Of a stretch of DNA of 64,000 nt, positions 1-8,095 are shown one piece after another. The translations under genes and the position numbers were made by a program. Origin of the DNA: Chitinophaga sp. (GTDB taxonomy: Bacteria; Bacteroidota; Bacteroidia; Chitinophagales; Chitinophagaceae); the NCBI RefSeq assembly GCF_019236475.1, contig NZ_JAFAIX010000007.1, positions 62,001 through 126,000 on the forward strand, read 5' to 3'. Every line of letters starts with the position of its first letter. The stretch's first letter is position 1. The notes beneath the pieces were generated by a model. The model was not told the origin of the DNA. It searched no databases and saw nothing but the letters and a program-made list of their open reading frames with translations.

Positions 1-276
1 CCGCCGCTCATGCTGCTAGATGAGGCTACATCGGCCCTCGATACGGAGTCTGAAAAACTAGTGCAAGAGGCGCTGAACAATCTCATGCAATTCCGCACAT
101 CCCTGGTGATTGCGCACCGCTTAAGTACGATCCAGAATGCAGATCTCATCCTGGTGATGGACAATGGCTGCATTGTAGAACAGGGCACCCACCTGGAACT
201 GCTGGCACAGAACGGGGTATACCGCCGCCTCATTGATATGCAGTCATTTACGATGGCCATGCCTGTTACGGAATAA
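1..276 (+). CDS. ABC exporter ATP-binding domain, C-terminal end (5' truncated by window)
   Basis: Reading is open from base 1, so the gene starts upstream of the window. The first codons give [14 protein letters not shown], which holds the Walker B and D-loop of an ABC ATPase, followed by the H-loop in [19 protein letters not shown] and the usual exporter tail ([10 protein letters not shown]). This is the end of the nucleotide-binding domain of an MsbA-like exporter that powers export of lipid, glycan or peptide. It ends 12 bp before a glycosyltransferase gene on the same strand, so a role in glycan or lipid-linked sugar export is plausible but inferred. The substrate cannot be read from this fragment. 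Confidence 0.93.
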   Translation, partial: PPLMLLDEATSALDTESEKLVQEALNNLMQFRTSLVIAHRLSTIQNADLILVMDNGCIVEQGTHLELLAQNGVYRRLIDMQSFTMAMPVTE

Positions 277-288
277 AAATTTTACACC

Positions 289-1404
289 ATGTCAGTGCGC
301 TCCTTGGATATTATCATTCCTTCTTTTCGGCCTGCAGAAGAATACCTGCTGCCCATCTTGAACCTGGCAAAGCCTGCGGATATACGTGTACGTTATTGCC
401 TAGTGGTGGATAATCCCACCGCTACTATCCCGGAGAGCATCCGGAAAAGAGAAGGAGCAGACTTGACAATAGTTCATCATAGGCAAAATCAAGGGGCTGC
501 GGTTTCCCGCAATGATGGCATAGCCGCAGGTACTGCGGAATGGCTGCTGTTCCTAGATGATGATATTTTAGTCCCAGATGATTTGATCTTTACGTATATA
601 CATGCTGCCAACACCTATCCGGAGGAAATCGGTTTTATCGGATTAATTAGAATGCCGGCCCCTGGTACGGCTTTCACGCAAGCGATCCGGGCAAGTGGCT
701 CCATGGATATATTTACAGTAGCAGAGAAAAAGGAAAGCCACGCCTGGGGAGCAACTGCCAATATTATGATCAGCAGGTCAGCATTGGGAGACATACGCTT
801 CTCTGAATTATATCCGCGCGCTGGGGGAGGAGAGGATATCGATTTCTTCCTGAAAGTCAGGGCCCATAATGATTTCCGTAATTTCAAATCCCTGCCGGAA
901 GCGGCGGTAGTACATCCTTGGTGGAACGGAGAAAAAGTAAACATACAACGTCCTTTCCGGTATGGCATTGGCGGTAGTTGGCTCGCACAGCTCAATCCTC
1001 AATATGTGTACTATGATCTGCTGAATACGCCGGAATTATTACTGCTCCTATTATTTGGATGTATGGCGGCTGCGGTTTGGAAACCACAACTATTGCCAGG
1101 ATTACTATTTATCCTACTGGGAATTCTTATCGTGGAATTATTGGCCAATATGATCCAGGCATTGAAACGCCGGGCGCCAGTGAGTCCTGCGGTGTTTTTC
1201 TATGTGCTGTTACTCCGATTGTCTTTTCAATCTGGGCTGCTATGGGGGAATCTCTCCCGAGGCCGACTAACAGGCATGGGGGAACGATTTAATGATGATG
1301 GAAAAGTACGGAAACTGAATTTCTATCGTTTAAACAGTTATAAAATTACAAAGTGGGTGGGCTACCCGCTCATCTGTTGGCTGGCATTCCGGTTTTATTT
1401 CTAA
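289..1404 (+). CDS. Glycosyltransferase family 2 with C-terminal membrane segments
   Basis: The N-terminus DIIIPSFRPAEEYL is a GT-A/GT2 Rossmann start, and FLDDDILVPDD (about residues 90-100) carries the acidic cluster that binds the metal and nucleotide sugar. GGGEDIDFF further on resembles the GT2 acceptor/catalytic ED region. After about residue 250 come hydrophobic stretches (LLLLLLFGCMAAAVW, LLPGLLFILLGILIVELLA and a final one) that should anchor the enzyme in the inner membrane. It lies 12 bp after the ABC exporter gene and is probably cotranscribed. The sugar and acceptor are unknown. Its stop is 2 bp from the stop of the convergent gene at 1407. Confidence 0.9.
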   Translation: MSVRSLDIIIPSFRPAEEYLLPILNLAKPADIRVRYCLVVDNPTATIPESIRKREGADLTIVHHRQNQGAAVSRNDGIAAGTAEWLLFLDDDILVPDDLIFTYIHAANTYPEEIGFIGLIRMPAPGTAFTQAIRASGSMDIFTVAEKKESHAWGATANIMISRSALGDIRFSELYPRAGGGEDIDFFLKVRAHNDFRNFKSLPEAAVVHPWWNGEKVNIQRPFRYGIGGSWLAQLNPQYVYYDLLNTPELLLLLLFGCMAAAVWKPQLLPGLLFILLGILIVELLANMIQALKRRAPVSPAVFFYVLLLRLSFQSGLLWGNLSRGRLTGMGERFNDDGKVRKLNFYRLNSYKITKWVGYPLICWLAFRFYF

Positions 1405-1406
1405 AG

Positions 1407-2210
1407 TTATACCTGACAATATCCATTGCTGCAACTGACCATCCGGGCTTGAATAGTCTGATGATAGAATGCTTCATTTTCCTGGTATTGCTGCCGGGAA
1501 TTTAATTGATGGTGAAGGTGAAAGCAGATCGCAGACAGTTTTAATTTCCGCTTCCTTACACCGCCATGGATAAGGCGTGCCGCGAACTCGTTGTCTTCCC
1601 AACCCCAACCTTCAAACAAATTATTATACCCATTTATGGCCAGGAAATCTTTGCGCCAAAAAGCGAGATTGCAGGCGCGCACTTTACTAGCGCCGGATGG
1701 CTTCGCGCCGATGAGGAAAGAGAGCATGGGCAAGCGGATGGCATTGAAACGGTTGGCTAATCCTGGTACTAGGAAATGCAGCGTTTTTTCCGGTTGTTGT
1801 AATACCGTATGTGTTAATGTCTCTTTTAAGATGGCCCTGGAACCTTGCACGAAGAAGCCGGATTGGGCGCTGCGTATATGGTCTGCAATAAAATGCGGGT
1901 GCATTACTATGTCGCCATCAATTTCAATGATATAATCAGCAGCAGCCAGTTTGATGGCTTTGTTCAAGATAATACTCTTGCGAAAGCCCTGATCTTCATG
2001 CCAGGCGTGCTTTACAGGGAAAGGAAACTTCGATCGGTATTGGTCGATCAGTTGCCGGGTGTCTTCTCGGGAGCCATCGTCGGCGATTAGAAGTTCGTCC
2101 GGGTAACGGGATTGTTTGAGTAAACTGAGGAAAATCCGCTCTAGTGCCTGCGGCCAGTTATACGTACTAATTAGTAGGGCGGTTGAAAAAGATCCATTCA
2201 TATTTCTCAT
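1407..2210 (-). CDS. Glycosyltransferase family 2 (GT2 plus galactosyltransferase-like C-terminal region)
   Basis: TALLISTYNWPQALERIF is a GT2 start and EIDGDIVMHPHFI contains the metal-binding DGD. The later segment FEGWGWEDNEFAARL matches the C-terminal motif of galactosyltransferase-like GT2 enzymes (Glyco_transf_7C type), where WGWEDxEF binds the sugar. At 267 residues it is a complete soluble enzyme without membrane segments, probably cytoplasmic and membrane-associated. The product is inferred to be part of a surface glycan because of its neighbours. The start at 2210 is the first ATG; MNGSF three codons later is an alternative. Confidence 0.9.
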   Translation of the reverse strand: MRNMNGSFSTALLISTYNWPQALERIFLSLLKQSRYPDELLIADDGSREDTRQLIDQYRSKFPFPVKHAWHEDQGFRKSIILNKAIKLAAADYIIEIDGDIVMHPHFIADHIRSAQSGFFVQGSRAILKETLTHTVLQQPEKTLHFLVPGLANRFNAIRLPMLSFLIGAKPSGASKVRACNLAFWRKDFLAINGYNNLFEGWGWEDNEFAARLIHGGVRKRKLKLSAICFHLHHQLNSRQQYQENEAFYHQTIQARMVSCSNGYCQV

Positions 2211-2330
2211 TTTCGGTGGATAGATAAGCTGATTCCTTATTTCATTGGCAATGGGTAGGATAGATACTCAGGTTTCCTTACCATAATTTTTTATTAAACA
2301 GATGAGTAAACGTATTTGTTTGTCAGGCTA

Positions 2331-3080
2331 TTATACGCCGCTGTGCTTATTTTTTAGTCGCTTTAACTGGTATCGGCAGTAAATGTACCATCCGAGATGT
2401 TGTTTGATGAGACGCGGTTTCTCCTGTTTGAATATTTTATCTTCATGCTTGGCGGAGAACCCCGACATATTATATAAGGTAACAGCTACCGCCAAATGTT
2501 TTCTACGAAATGCGCCATCGCCCCATACTTGCAGGTTGAGTGCATAATCTGCAAACACCCTATATCGTACATCGTATTTATATTTCTTGAATACCGCTGC
2601 CGGATAGAAGATAGATTGATGATTCATTGGGAATTTTGCCAATCGATACTTGCTGTATGGCCCGCGTAACAATATGTACGGCGGACGGAAATCATCTCTA
2701 TACAATTCTTCACTGTGGCCATAATATACGGTGTTGGTGTCTTCTAATTGCAGCGCAATATCCCGGAACCCAGGGAGTAGTTCATCGTCCGAACCGAGGA
2801 AGTGCAGCCATTTTCCCTTTGCCATCGTGACGCCTTTATTCAGGGCATCATAGATGCCGTCATCTGCTTCGCTGATAAAACGTATATCCAGGTTAGGATA
2901 AGTACGGGCAATTTCAATGGTGGTATCTGTGCTTTTCCCATCTATTATCAGGACTTCTAACTGCGGCAGGCGCATGTCGGAGATGGACCGCAAACACGAT
3001 GCCAGGTGCTTTTCGGCGTTATATGTCGCAATGATAATACTGACAAGCTTTTCCGGGGATGATATGGCCGCATCTGTCAT
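2331..3080 (-). CDS. Glycosyltransferase family 2
   Basis: VSIIIATYNAEKHLASCLRS at residues 14-33 is a textbook GT2 start. VLIIDGKSTDTT and FLGSDDELLPG follow as the nucleotide-binding and DxD-type motifs, and a Trp/Tyr-rich C-terminus follows. The protein has 249 residues and no signal peptide or clear membrane helix. It resembles small glycosyltransferases of capsule and O-antigen loci. It is separated by 120 bp from the next minus-strand glycosyltransferase gene downstream and is divergent from the one at 3191. Donor and acceptor cannot be deduced. Confidence 0.9.
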   Translation of the reverse strand: MTDAAISSPEKLVSIIIATYNAEKHLASCLRSISDMRLPQLEVLIIDGKSTDTTIEIARTYPNLDIRFISEADDGIYDALNKGVTMAKGKWLHFLGSDDELLPGFRDIALQLEDTNTVYYGHSEELYRDDFRPPYILLRGPYSKYRLAKFPMNHQSIFYPAAVFKKYKYDVRYRVFADYALNLQVWGDGAFRRKHLAVAVTLYNMSGFSAKHEDKIFKQEKPRLIKQHLGWYIYCRYQLKRLKNKHSGV

Positions 3081-3190
3081 AAAATACGAAATTAACTAAG
3101 CATGATTTATCACAGAAATAATATTATCTTGTAACGCTTGTTTGTGCAGAATGTTACATTTTCCAACGCAGAAAAATTTAATTTTTTAGG

Positions 3191-4129
3191 ATGTCGGCTT
3201 ACCATGTACAATCTCCCATACTATTTTTAATTTTCAACAGACCGGATCTCACGTCCCGCGTATTTCAGCAGATACGTGCCGTAAAACCTCAACGCCTATA
3301 CGTTGGCGCAGACGGACCACGTGCAAATAAGCCAGGAGAGGCAGCGTTGTGCCAGGAGGTGAGAAATATTATTAGGGAGATAGACTGGCCCTGTGAAGTG
3401 AAAACGCTTTTCAGAGAAGAGAACCTAGGCTGTAAACGGGCAGTGTCCGAGGCTATCACTTGGTTTTTTGACCAGGTGGAGGAAGGAATTATTATAGAAG
3501 ACGACTGTTTACCGGCTATCAGTTTTTTTCAGTTCTGCGATTATATGTTAGCACATTACCGTCAGGATAACAGGGTCCGCCTTATTACGGGCTCCAATTT
3601 GCAGGATGGGCGCAAATGGGGAGAGGCCACCTATTTCTTTTCTCAGTATAGCCACATTTGGGGCTGGGCCACCTGGCGTAGGGTATGGGCGCAATACGAC
3701 GCAGAACTCACTGCGTACACAGAAGATGATGTCTCCCTACATCTCCCCAAAATATTTTCCGATCCATTCCTCATTCAAGACTGGCTACGTATTTTCAGGG
3801 AATTGCACCAAGGCAAAATTGATACCTGGGATTATCAACTGAGCTTTATTACTTTCTTTGAAAATGGCTTATGTGTCACCCCCAATGTGAATTTAATCAG
3901 TAACCTAGGATTTCGGCCCGATGCTACCCATACTTTCGATCTCCAGAGCCTCAATGCCAATGTCCCTTCCGGCGAAATCACGGATATCATTCATCCTAAA
4001 ACATTCCTCCCAGAGAAAGAGGCCGACTATTACTACATGCAAAAGGAATTTGACCTGGTAAACCGCTGGCGGCGCTACAACAAGCCCAAACGTAAGCTCA
4101 AACGCTGGCTGCTGCAATGGTTCAAATAG
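3191..4129 (+). CDS. Nucleotide-diphospho-sugar transferase, HlpA-like GT-A protein
   Basis: PILFLIFNRPDLTSRVFQQI followed by LYVGADGPR is characteristic of the GT-A family often annotated as nucleotide-diphospho-sugar transferase or hemolytic protein HlpA-like. GIIIEDDCLPAISFF supplies the acidic metal-binding motif, and SHIWGWATWRRVW is the conserved Trp-rich segment of this family. The protein has 312 residues, ends in a basic tail and has no signal peptide. It is the only plus-strand gene in this part of the glycosyltransferase cluster, and its TAG stop abuts the stop of the convergent gene at 4130 with no spacer. Confidence 0.85.
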   Translation: MSAYHVQSPILFLIFNRPDLTSRVFQQIRAVKPQRLYVGADGPRANKPGEAALCQEVRNIIREIDWPCEVKTLFREENLGCKRAVSEAITWFFDQVEEGIIIEDDCLPAISFFQFCDYMLAHYRQDNRVRLITGSNLQDGRKWGEATYFFSQYSHIWGWATWRRVWAQYDAELTAYTEDDVSLHLPKIFSDPFLIQDWLRIFRELHQGKIDTWDYQLSFITFFENGLCVTPNVNLISNLGFRPDATHTFDLQSLNANVPSGEITDIIHPKTFLPEKEADYYYMQKEFDLVNRWRRYNKPKRKLKRWLLQWFK

Positions 4130-4741
4130 TCAGGAAGCCAGTACTTCCCGACATTTGCGCATAAATCCGGCCGACTGGTTATCACGGGAGTAAAAGGCAT
4201 GATAGACGGCATCGTTGTAAGTGGTGCCGAGCCCGAATTTATTATGCTCTGGATGATGCAAATACCATTTTTCTTCTTCGATATGCGTTGGCCACCAGAA
4301 TTTTATTTGACCCTGCTGTACACGGATGGTTTCTGTCAAGTGTTGGCCGGCATCCATATCTGTTGTCATTTGCATATCCGGGTATTGCAGTTCCCGCAGG
4401 TATCGCGTACTGATTCCAAAGAAAAATGGAGATACATATAGATTTTTGGCATCTCTTAAATGATTGGCCGTTTGGGCAGCGCCAGCAATCGTATTAGGTG
4501 CTTGCAAATCGGCCAGCAGCATGGGGAGCCAATTCTGCGTAGTGGGGATACAGTCTACATCAAAGAAAATTAGGTAGTCTGTATCCGTGACATTCCTGCA
4601 AATGTAATTGAGAAAACCGCCATGGCTGAAGGATTTATCATATACCTGGTTGATGCTCATTCCCATCTTATCAAAGACGGCTTTCTGCAACCGAGGCACT
4701 TCGGGGTTCACCTTATGGTTATAGAAGGTAAATATTTTCAT
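4130..4741 (-). CDS. GT-A-like glycosyltransferase, small
   Basis: I place the start at 4741 (MKIFTFYNHKVN), which gives 203 residues; an in-frame ATG at 4783 adds 14 residues and lengthens the overlap with the upstream gene. LIFFDVDCIPTTQNWL holds a DVD metal-binding motif typical of GT-A enzymes, and the end is Trp/His-rich. The gene overlaps the 3' end of the glycosyltransferase gene at 4764-5783 only if the longer start is used. It is the last gene of a three-gene minus-strand operon. The specific reaction is unknown. Confidence 0.75.
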   Translation of the reverse strand: MKIFTFYNHKVNPEVPRLQKAVFDKMGMSINQVYDKSFSHGGFLNYICRNVTDTDYLIFFDVDCIPTTQNWLPMLLADLQAPNTIAGAAQTANHLRDAKNLYVSPFFFGISTRYLRELQYPDMQMTTDMDAGQHLTETIRVQQGQIKFWWPTHIEEEKWYLHHPEHNKFGLGTTYNDAVYHAFYSRDNQSAGFMRKCREVLAS

Positions 4742-4763
4742 CAAAGACGATTGCCCAATTTTC

Positions 4764-5783
4764 CTACGATAAAACATCTCCATTTATTTTTGCTGTCAGG
4801 AAAGATTTGATAGAAGCCTGGGCCTTACTACCTCTTACCTGGAATGGAGCCAGATAATAAAAGGTCAGCCATTCGTCTTCAAATTTTCTGCTAGACAATC
4901 CTGTTTTAGAAATAATTAGTCGGAAAGGACTCATGAAGAGCAGTCGCCAACGATTCTTGCGCCGGTTTTTCCGATGTAAGTAAATAGCCCGGTCATACTG
5001 ATAGAGTACTTTTCCTGCTTGCTCAATACCCGCCATGAGTCGGTCGCGGTAATCGATGGTAAGGCGTTCTCTCGGAATGAAATGCTGCATTTCTAATTCC
5101 TTATCGAAATACAACTTGAAATCCCACAGGAGTAGTCGTTTACAGTATTCAAAATCATCGCCTGTAGTGAGACTATTCCCGTTCCTGCCGTTTAAGAGGG
5201 AAGGATAAGTATCTTGGTTAATGAGTAGAAAGAGCGATTTGCGGGTAATCAGTCCAGCTCCCAGCACAAAGCCTCTGTGGCTCACATCGCCGGAAGCATT
5301 GGCCGGTATCCCAATAGCATATTTATCTTTATAGGTTTCGAACCACTCCGGATATTCGTCTGCGTTAGTAACGGGGTAGTTCCTGCCACCGGCCGCGCCG
5401 ATGGTGTCATCCTGTTGCATCACGCGATAGGTATGCATGACATAATCCTTATGGAGCCAGTTATCATCATCGCAGAATAGTAGAAATTCGAACAGTGCTT
5501 CCTGCGCGCCTCGTTTACGGGCATACATTTGGCCGGGTTGTACTTCGGTAATCACCCGGAAAACAGCGTTGGAAGGGGCACACTGGGCCCAGGTTTCCAT
5601 GGCTGTCAGGATGGTATCATCGGTGGAAGCATTGTTGATGAGGAGAATTTCCCAGGGAACATCAGGTGGTACTTGTTGGTTGGCCAGGTGACGCAGGGTA
5701 TCGCCGATACGTTCGCTGCTATTATAACAACAAATGATAACGGAAACTCCATGCGGCGCATTTTTCATTTCACGGATGTTCAT
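4764..5783 (-). CDS. Glycosyltransferase family 2
   Basis: GVSVIICCYNSSERIGDTLR begins the GT2 fold at about residue 13. ILLINNASTDDT and LLFCDDDNWLHKDYV give the donor-binding and DDD metal-binding motifs. TTGDDFEYCKRL near residue 210 is the acceptor-side ED-type motif. The protein is 339 residues, probably cytoplasmic face of the membrane. The start is 4 bp after the stop of the glycosyltransferase gene at 5788, so the two are almost certainly cotranscribed and translationally coupled. Confidence 0.9.
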   Translation of the reverse strand: MNIREMKNAPHGVSVIICCYNSSERIGDTLRHLANQQVPPDVPWEILLINNASTDDTILTAMETWAQCAPSNAVFRVITEVQPGQMYARKRGAQEALFEFLLFCDDDNWLHKDYVMHTYRVMQQDDTIGAAGGRNYPVTNADEYPEWFETYKDKYAIGIPANASGDVSHRGFVLGAGLITRKSLFLLINQDTYPSLLNGRNGNSLTTGDDFEYCKRLLLWDFKLYFDKELEMQHFIPRERLTIDYRDRLMAGIEQAGKVLYQYDRAIYLHRKNRRKNRWRLLFMSPFRLIISKTGLSSRKFEDEWLTFYYLAPFQVRGSKAQASIKSFLTAKINGDVLS

Positions 5784-5787
5784 ATAT

Positions 5788-6786
5788 TTATTCTTCTACC
5801 TGTAATAATTTGGCAATACGTTTAACAGGAAAAGGGATAACCTTGTTCAGTGCCTGATAATATCCACTATTCAGCCCTATAAATTGCACCAATTGATACC
5901 TTGCGGATGGCGATCCTTGCCAGCGGCTGGATAGAAACTGCCGAATGGTTTTTCGTATAAACCTACTGGGGGAGATGAGCTGTTTTAGCATCTGCTGTTT
6001 CATCTCCGGAAAAACCTGTAGCAAGCAAGTGGCGTAACAGATACTAGTGCCGTAGGTCAGTCTACGCAGATAGCGGTCGTTGGCCCGGTTGCCTGGAATG
6101 ATATGGTTTAACCGGAGTGTCGGACTAACACCTGCCGCGAACCCTTTCCGGATGGCGTGTAGTATCATCTGTGTATCTTCCCCGCTAGTGAGTTTATCTG
6201 CTGTTCTGCCTGTTAGGGTGAGATGGCCGGCTGTCGCCAATGCCACGTACTCTTTCAGCAACGCAGCGTCTGTACAAAGTCCAGTGCCAAATGGATAGCA
6301 ATCCTGCCATTCCCGCGAGTCGTCGAATAGGATATCACTGTCATGCCTTTCCTGGAACATATAACGTGCATAGGCGGCAATATCGTCTTTCACACCGTCA
6401 ATAAAATCCACAAAAACTTGGCCAGGCCCCCATGCGCCCACTTGCGGATAGGCGCCGTTCAAGAGTTTTAGCTGTTGTAGATAATCTGGAGCAGGTTCAT
6501 TATCGTAATCGATATATACGATATGATGACCAGAAGATTTTTCTATAGCGGCAATACGGGCAAATTTCACCCCCTGTTGGGCTACATGCAATACCTGGAA
6601 AAGGGGGACTTGATGGACAGTAGCTTGCACGGCTGGCAGTGAGGCCACTGGAATCCGACTGTTATTGTCCACCAAAATGTATTCTACTTTCAAATCACGT
6701 GTATCCAGTGCCGTTATAGCGGCCAGGCAACGTTGCAATATGCGTTCATCTGGGTTGTATGTACAAATGATGACTGAGTAATCCAT
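5788..6786 (-). CDS. Glycosyltransferase family 2
   Basis: The protein starts directly with DYSVIICTYNPDERILQRCL, a GT2 nucleotide-binding strand. VEYILVDNNS and HIVYIDYDNEPAPDYL follow, the latter with the acidic metal-binding cluster. At 332 residues it is first in the three-gene minus-strand operon 6786-4130. A stretch with LTSGEDTQMILHAIR matches the GT2 catalytic-base region. The 107-bp region upstream, shared with the divergent antiporter gene at 6894, should hold its promoter, but I saw no exact consensus there. Confidence 0.9.
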   Translation of the reverse strand: MDYSVIICTYNPDERILQRCLAAITALDTRDLKVEYILVDNNSRIPVASLPAVQATVHQVPLFQVLHVAQQGVKFARIAAIEKSSGHHIVYIDYDNEPAPDYLQQLKLLNGAYPQVGAWGPGQVFVDFIDGVKDDIAAYARYMFQERHDSDILFDDSREWQDCYPFGTGLCTDAALLKEYVALATAGHLTLTGRTADKLTSGEDTQMILHAIRKGFAAGVSPTLRLNHIIPGNRANDRYLRRLTYGTSICYATCLLQVFPEMKQQMLKQLISPSRFIRKTIRQFLSSRWQGSPSARYQLVQFIGLNSGYYQALNKVIPFPVKRIAKLLQVEE

Positions 6787-6893
6787 GGTAATGACATGAG
6801 GGCCGGCAGGGGATAAGCAGGTTTTCTTTGAACTGAATATACAGATAATACGTTAAATGGAAACATGTAATTATATTTTAGTAATTTAAGTCC

Positions 6894-8003
6894 ATGTCAT
6901 TCAATCACATCTTATATACACGTTGGAAAATAGCCCTGCCATTATGGACCATTATCTGTCCTATAATTGGATTGATTATGCTGGCATTGGCTGGAAGCAT
7001 GCAGGGCGGTTGGTTTGCGGCCCTCTTGGGCGTTACGCTCATTGCGGTGGTATTATCTGCTGTGCACCATGCGGAAGTGGTGGCGCATAAGGTAGGGGAA
7101 CCTTATGGGACATTAATCCTAGCATTGGCCATTACGATTATTGAAGTGTCGTTGATTGTTTCGATGATGCTCTCTAAAAGTGCAGGAGGGGAAACACTGG
7201 CCAGAGATACCGTATTTGCGGCTATTATGCTTATTCTTACCGGTATTATCGGACTAGCATTGCTAATAGGCGGCCTGAAATATCGAGAACAGGTATACAT
7301 CAAACAAGGGGTCAGTGCGGCCTTGGTAACGCTTACGGCTATCTCCGTGCTAACGCTGGTACTGCCCAACTATACCACTACCCAACCCGGTCCTGTATAT
7401 TCCAATAGCCAATTGCTTTTTGTGGCGCTGATTTCCTTGGTATTATATGGCGGATTTGTAGCAGTGCAAACAGGTTTGCATCGGGATTATTTCCTCCCGC
7501 AGGAAGCATTGGGAGATCATGACGATATTCACGCAGCGCCTCCCTCCAAGTCCACCGCCATCAGTAGTTTATTGTTGCTGCTGGTTTCATTGGTGGTAGT
7601 AGTTTTGCTGTCCAAGAAATTATCACCCACCATAGAAGGTATTGTAATCAACTTAGGAGCGCCTAAAAGTCTGGTAGGTATTATCATTGCTGCGGTGATC
7701 CTCTTACCGGAAGGGATGGCGGCTATCCGTGCGGCATCCCGCAACAGGCTGCAGACCAGTCTGAACCTGGCATTAGGCTCTGCCCTGGCCAGTATTGGTC
7801 TCACCATTCCGGCGGTGGCTATTGTATGTTACTTCGGGGGATTTGAGGTAACATTAGGCATCGATTCCAAATCATCTCTCTTAATGCTATTATCACTCTT
7901 TACTATTTCCTTATCCTTCAGCGCAGGCAGAACGAATGTGCTGCAAGGTATTGTGCAGTTGGTGATATTGGCCACTTACCTATTTACAACGATTATCCCA
8001 TAA
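6894..8003 (+). CDS. chaA: Calcium/proton (or Na+,K+/H+) antiporter, ChaA-like
   Basis: The 369-residue length and about eleven hydrophobic helices match ChaA of the cation exchanger superfamily, an inner-membrane exchanger of Ca2+ or monovalent cations for protons. The two inverted alpha repeats are visible: GEPYGTLILALAITIIEVSL (about residues 67-86), with the key acidic residue in TIIEVSL, and LLPEGMAAIRAASRNR followed by LALGSALASIGLTIPAVAI in the second half. An acidic/His loop (DHDDIHAAPP) links the halves. It is a stand-alone gene divergent from the glycosyltransferase operon. Ion specificity cannot be settled from sequence. Confidence 0.88.
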   Translation: MSFNHILYTRWKIALPLWTIICPIIGLIMLALAGSMQGGWFAALLGVTLIAVVLSAVHHAEVVAHKVGEPYGTLILALAITIIEVSLIVSMMLSKSAGGETLARDTVFAAIMLILTGIIGLALLIGGLKYREQVYIKQGVSAALVTLTAISVLTLVLPNYTTTQPGPVYSNSQLLFVALISLVLYGGFVAVQTGLHRDYFLPQEALGDHDDIHAAPPSKSTAISSLLLLLVSLVVVVLLSKKLSPTIEGIVINLGAPKSLVGIIIAAVILLPEGMAAIRAASRNRLQTSLNLALGSALASIGLTIPAVAIVCYFGGFEVTLGIDSKSSLLMLLSLFTISLSFSAGRTNVLQGIVQLVILATYLFTTIIP

Positions 8004-8023
8004 AAAATCCCCGCAACATAGAT

Positions 8024-8052
8024 AAAAAAAAGCGGACCCAAAAGAGTCCGCT
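8024..8052 (-). terminator. Rho-independent terminator of the SusC/SusD operon
   Basis: The 7-bp stem agcggac/gtccgct (8031-8037 with 8046-8052) has an 8-nt loop. On the minus strand it is followed by a run of seven T, so it terminates the SusD-like gene ending at 8096; it may also stop the plus-strand antiporter transcript. Confidence 0.75.
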
Positions 8053-8095
8053 CGCTGTTTCATTTGGCGTTATTTTGCCGTTTATCTGTTATCAA

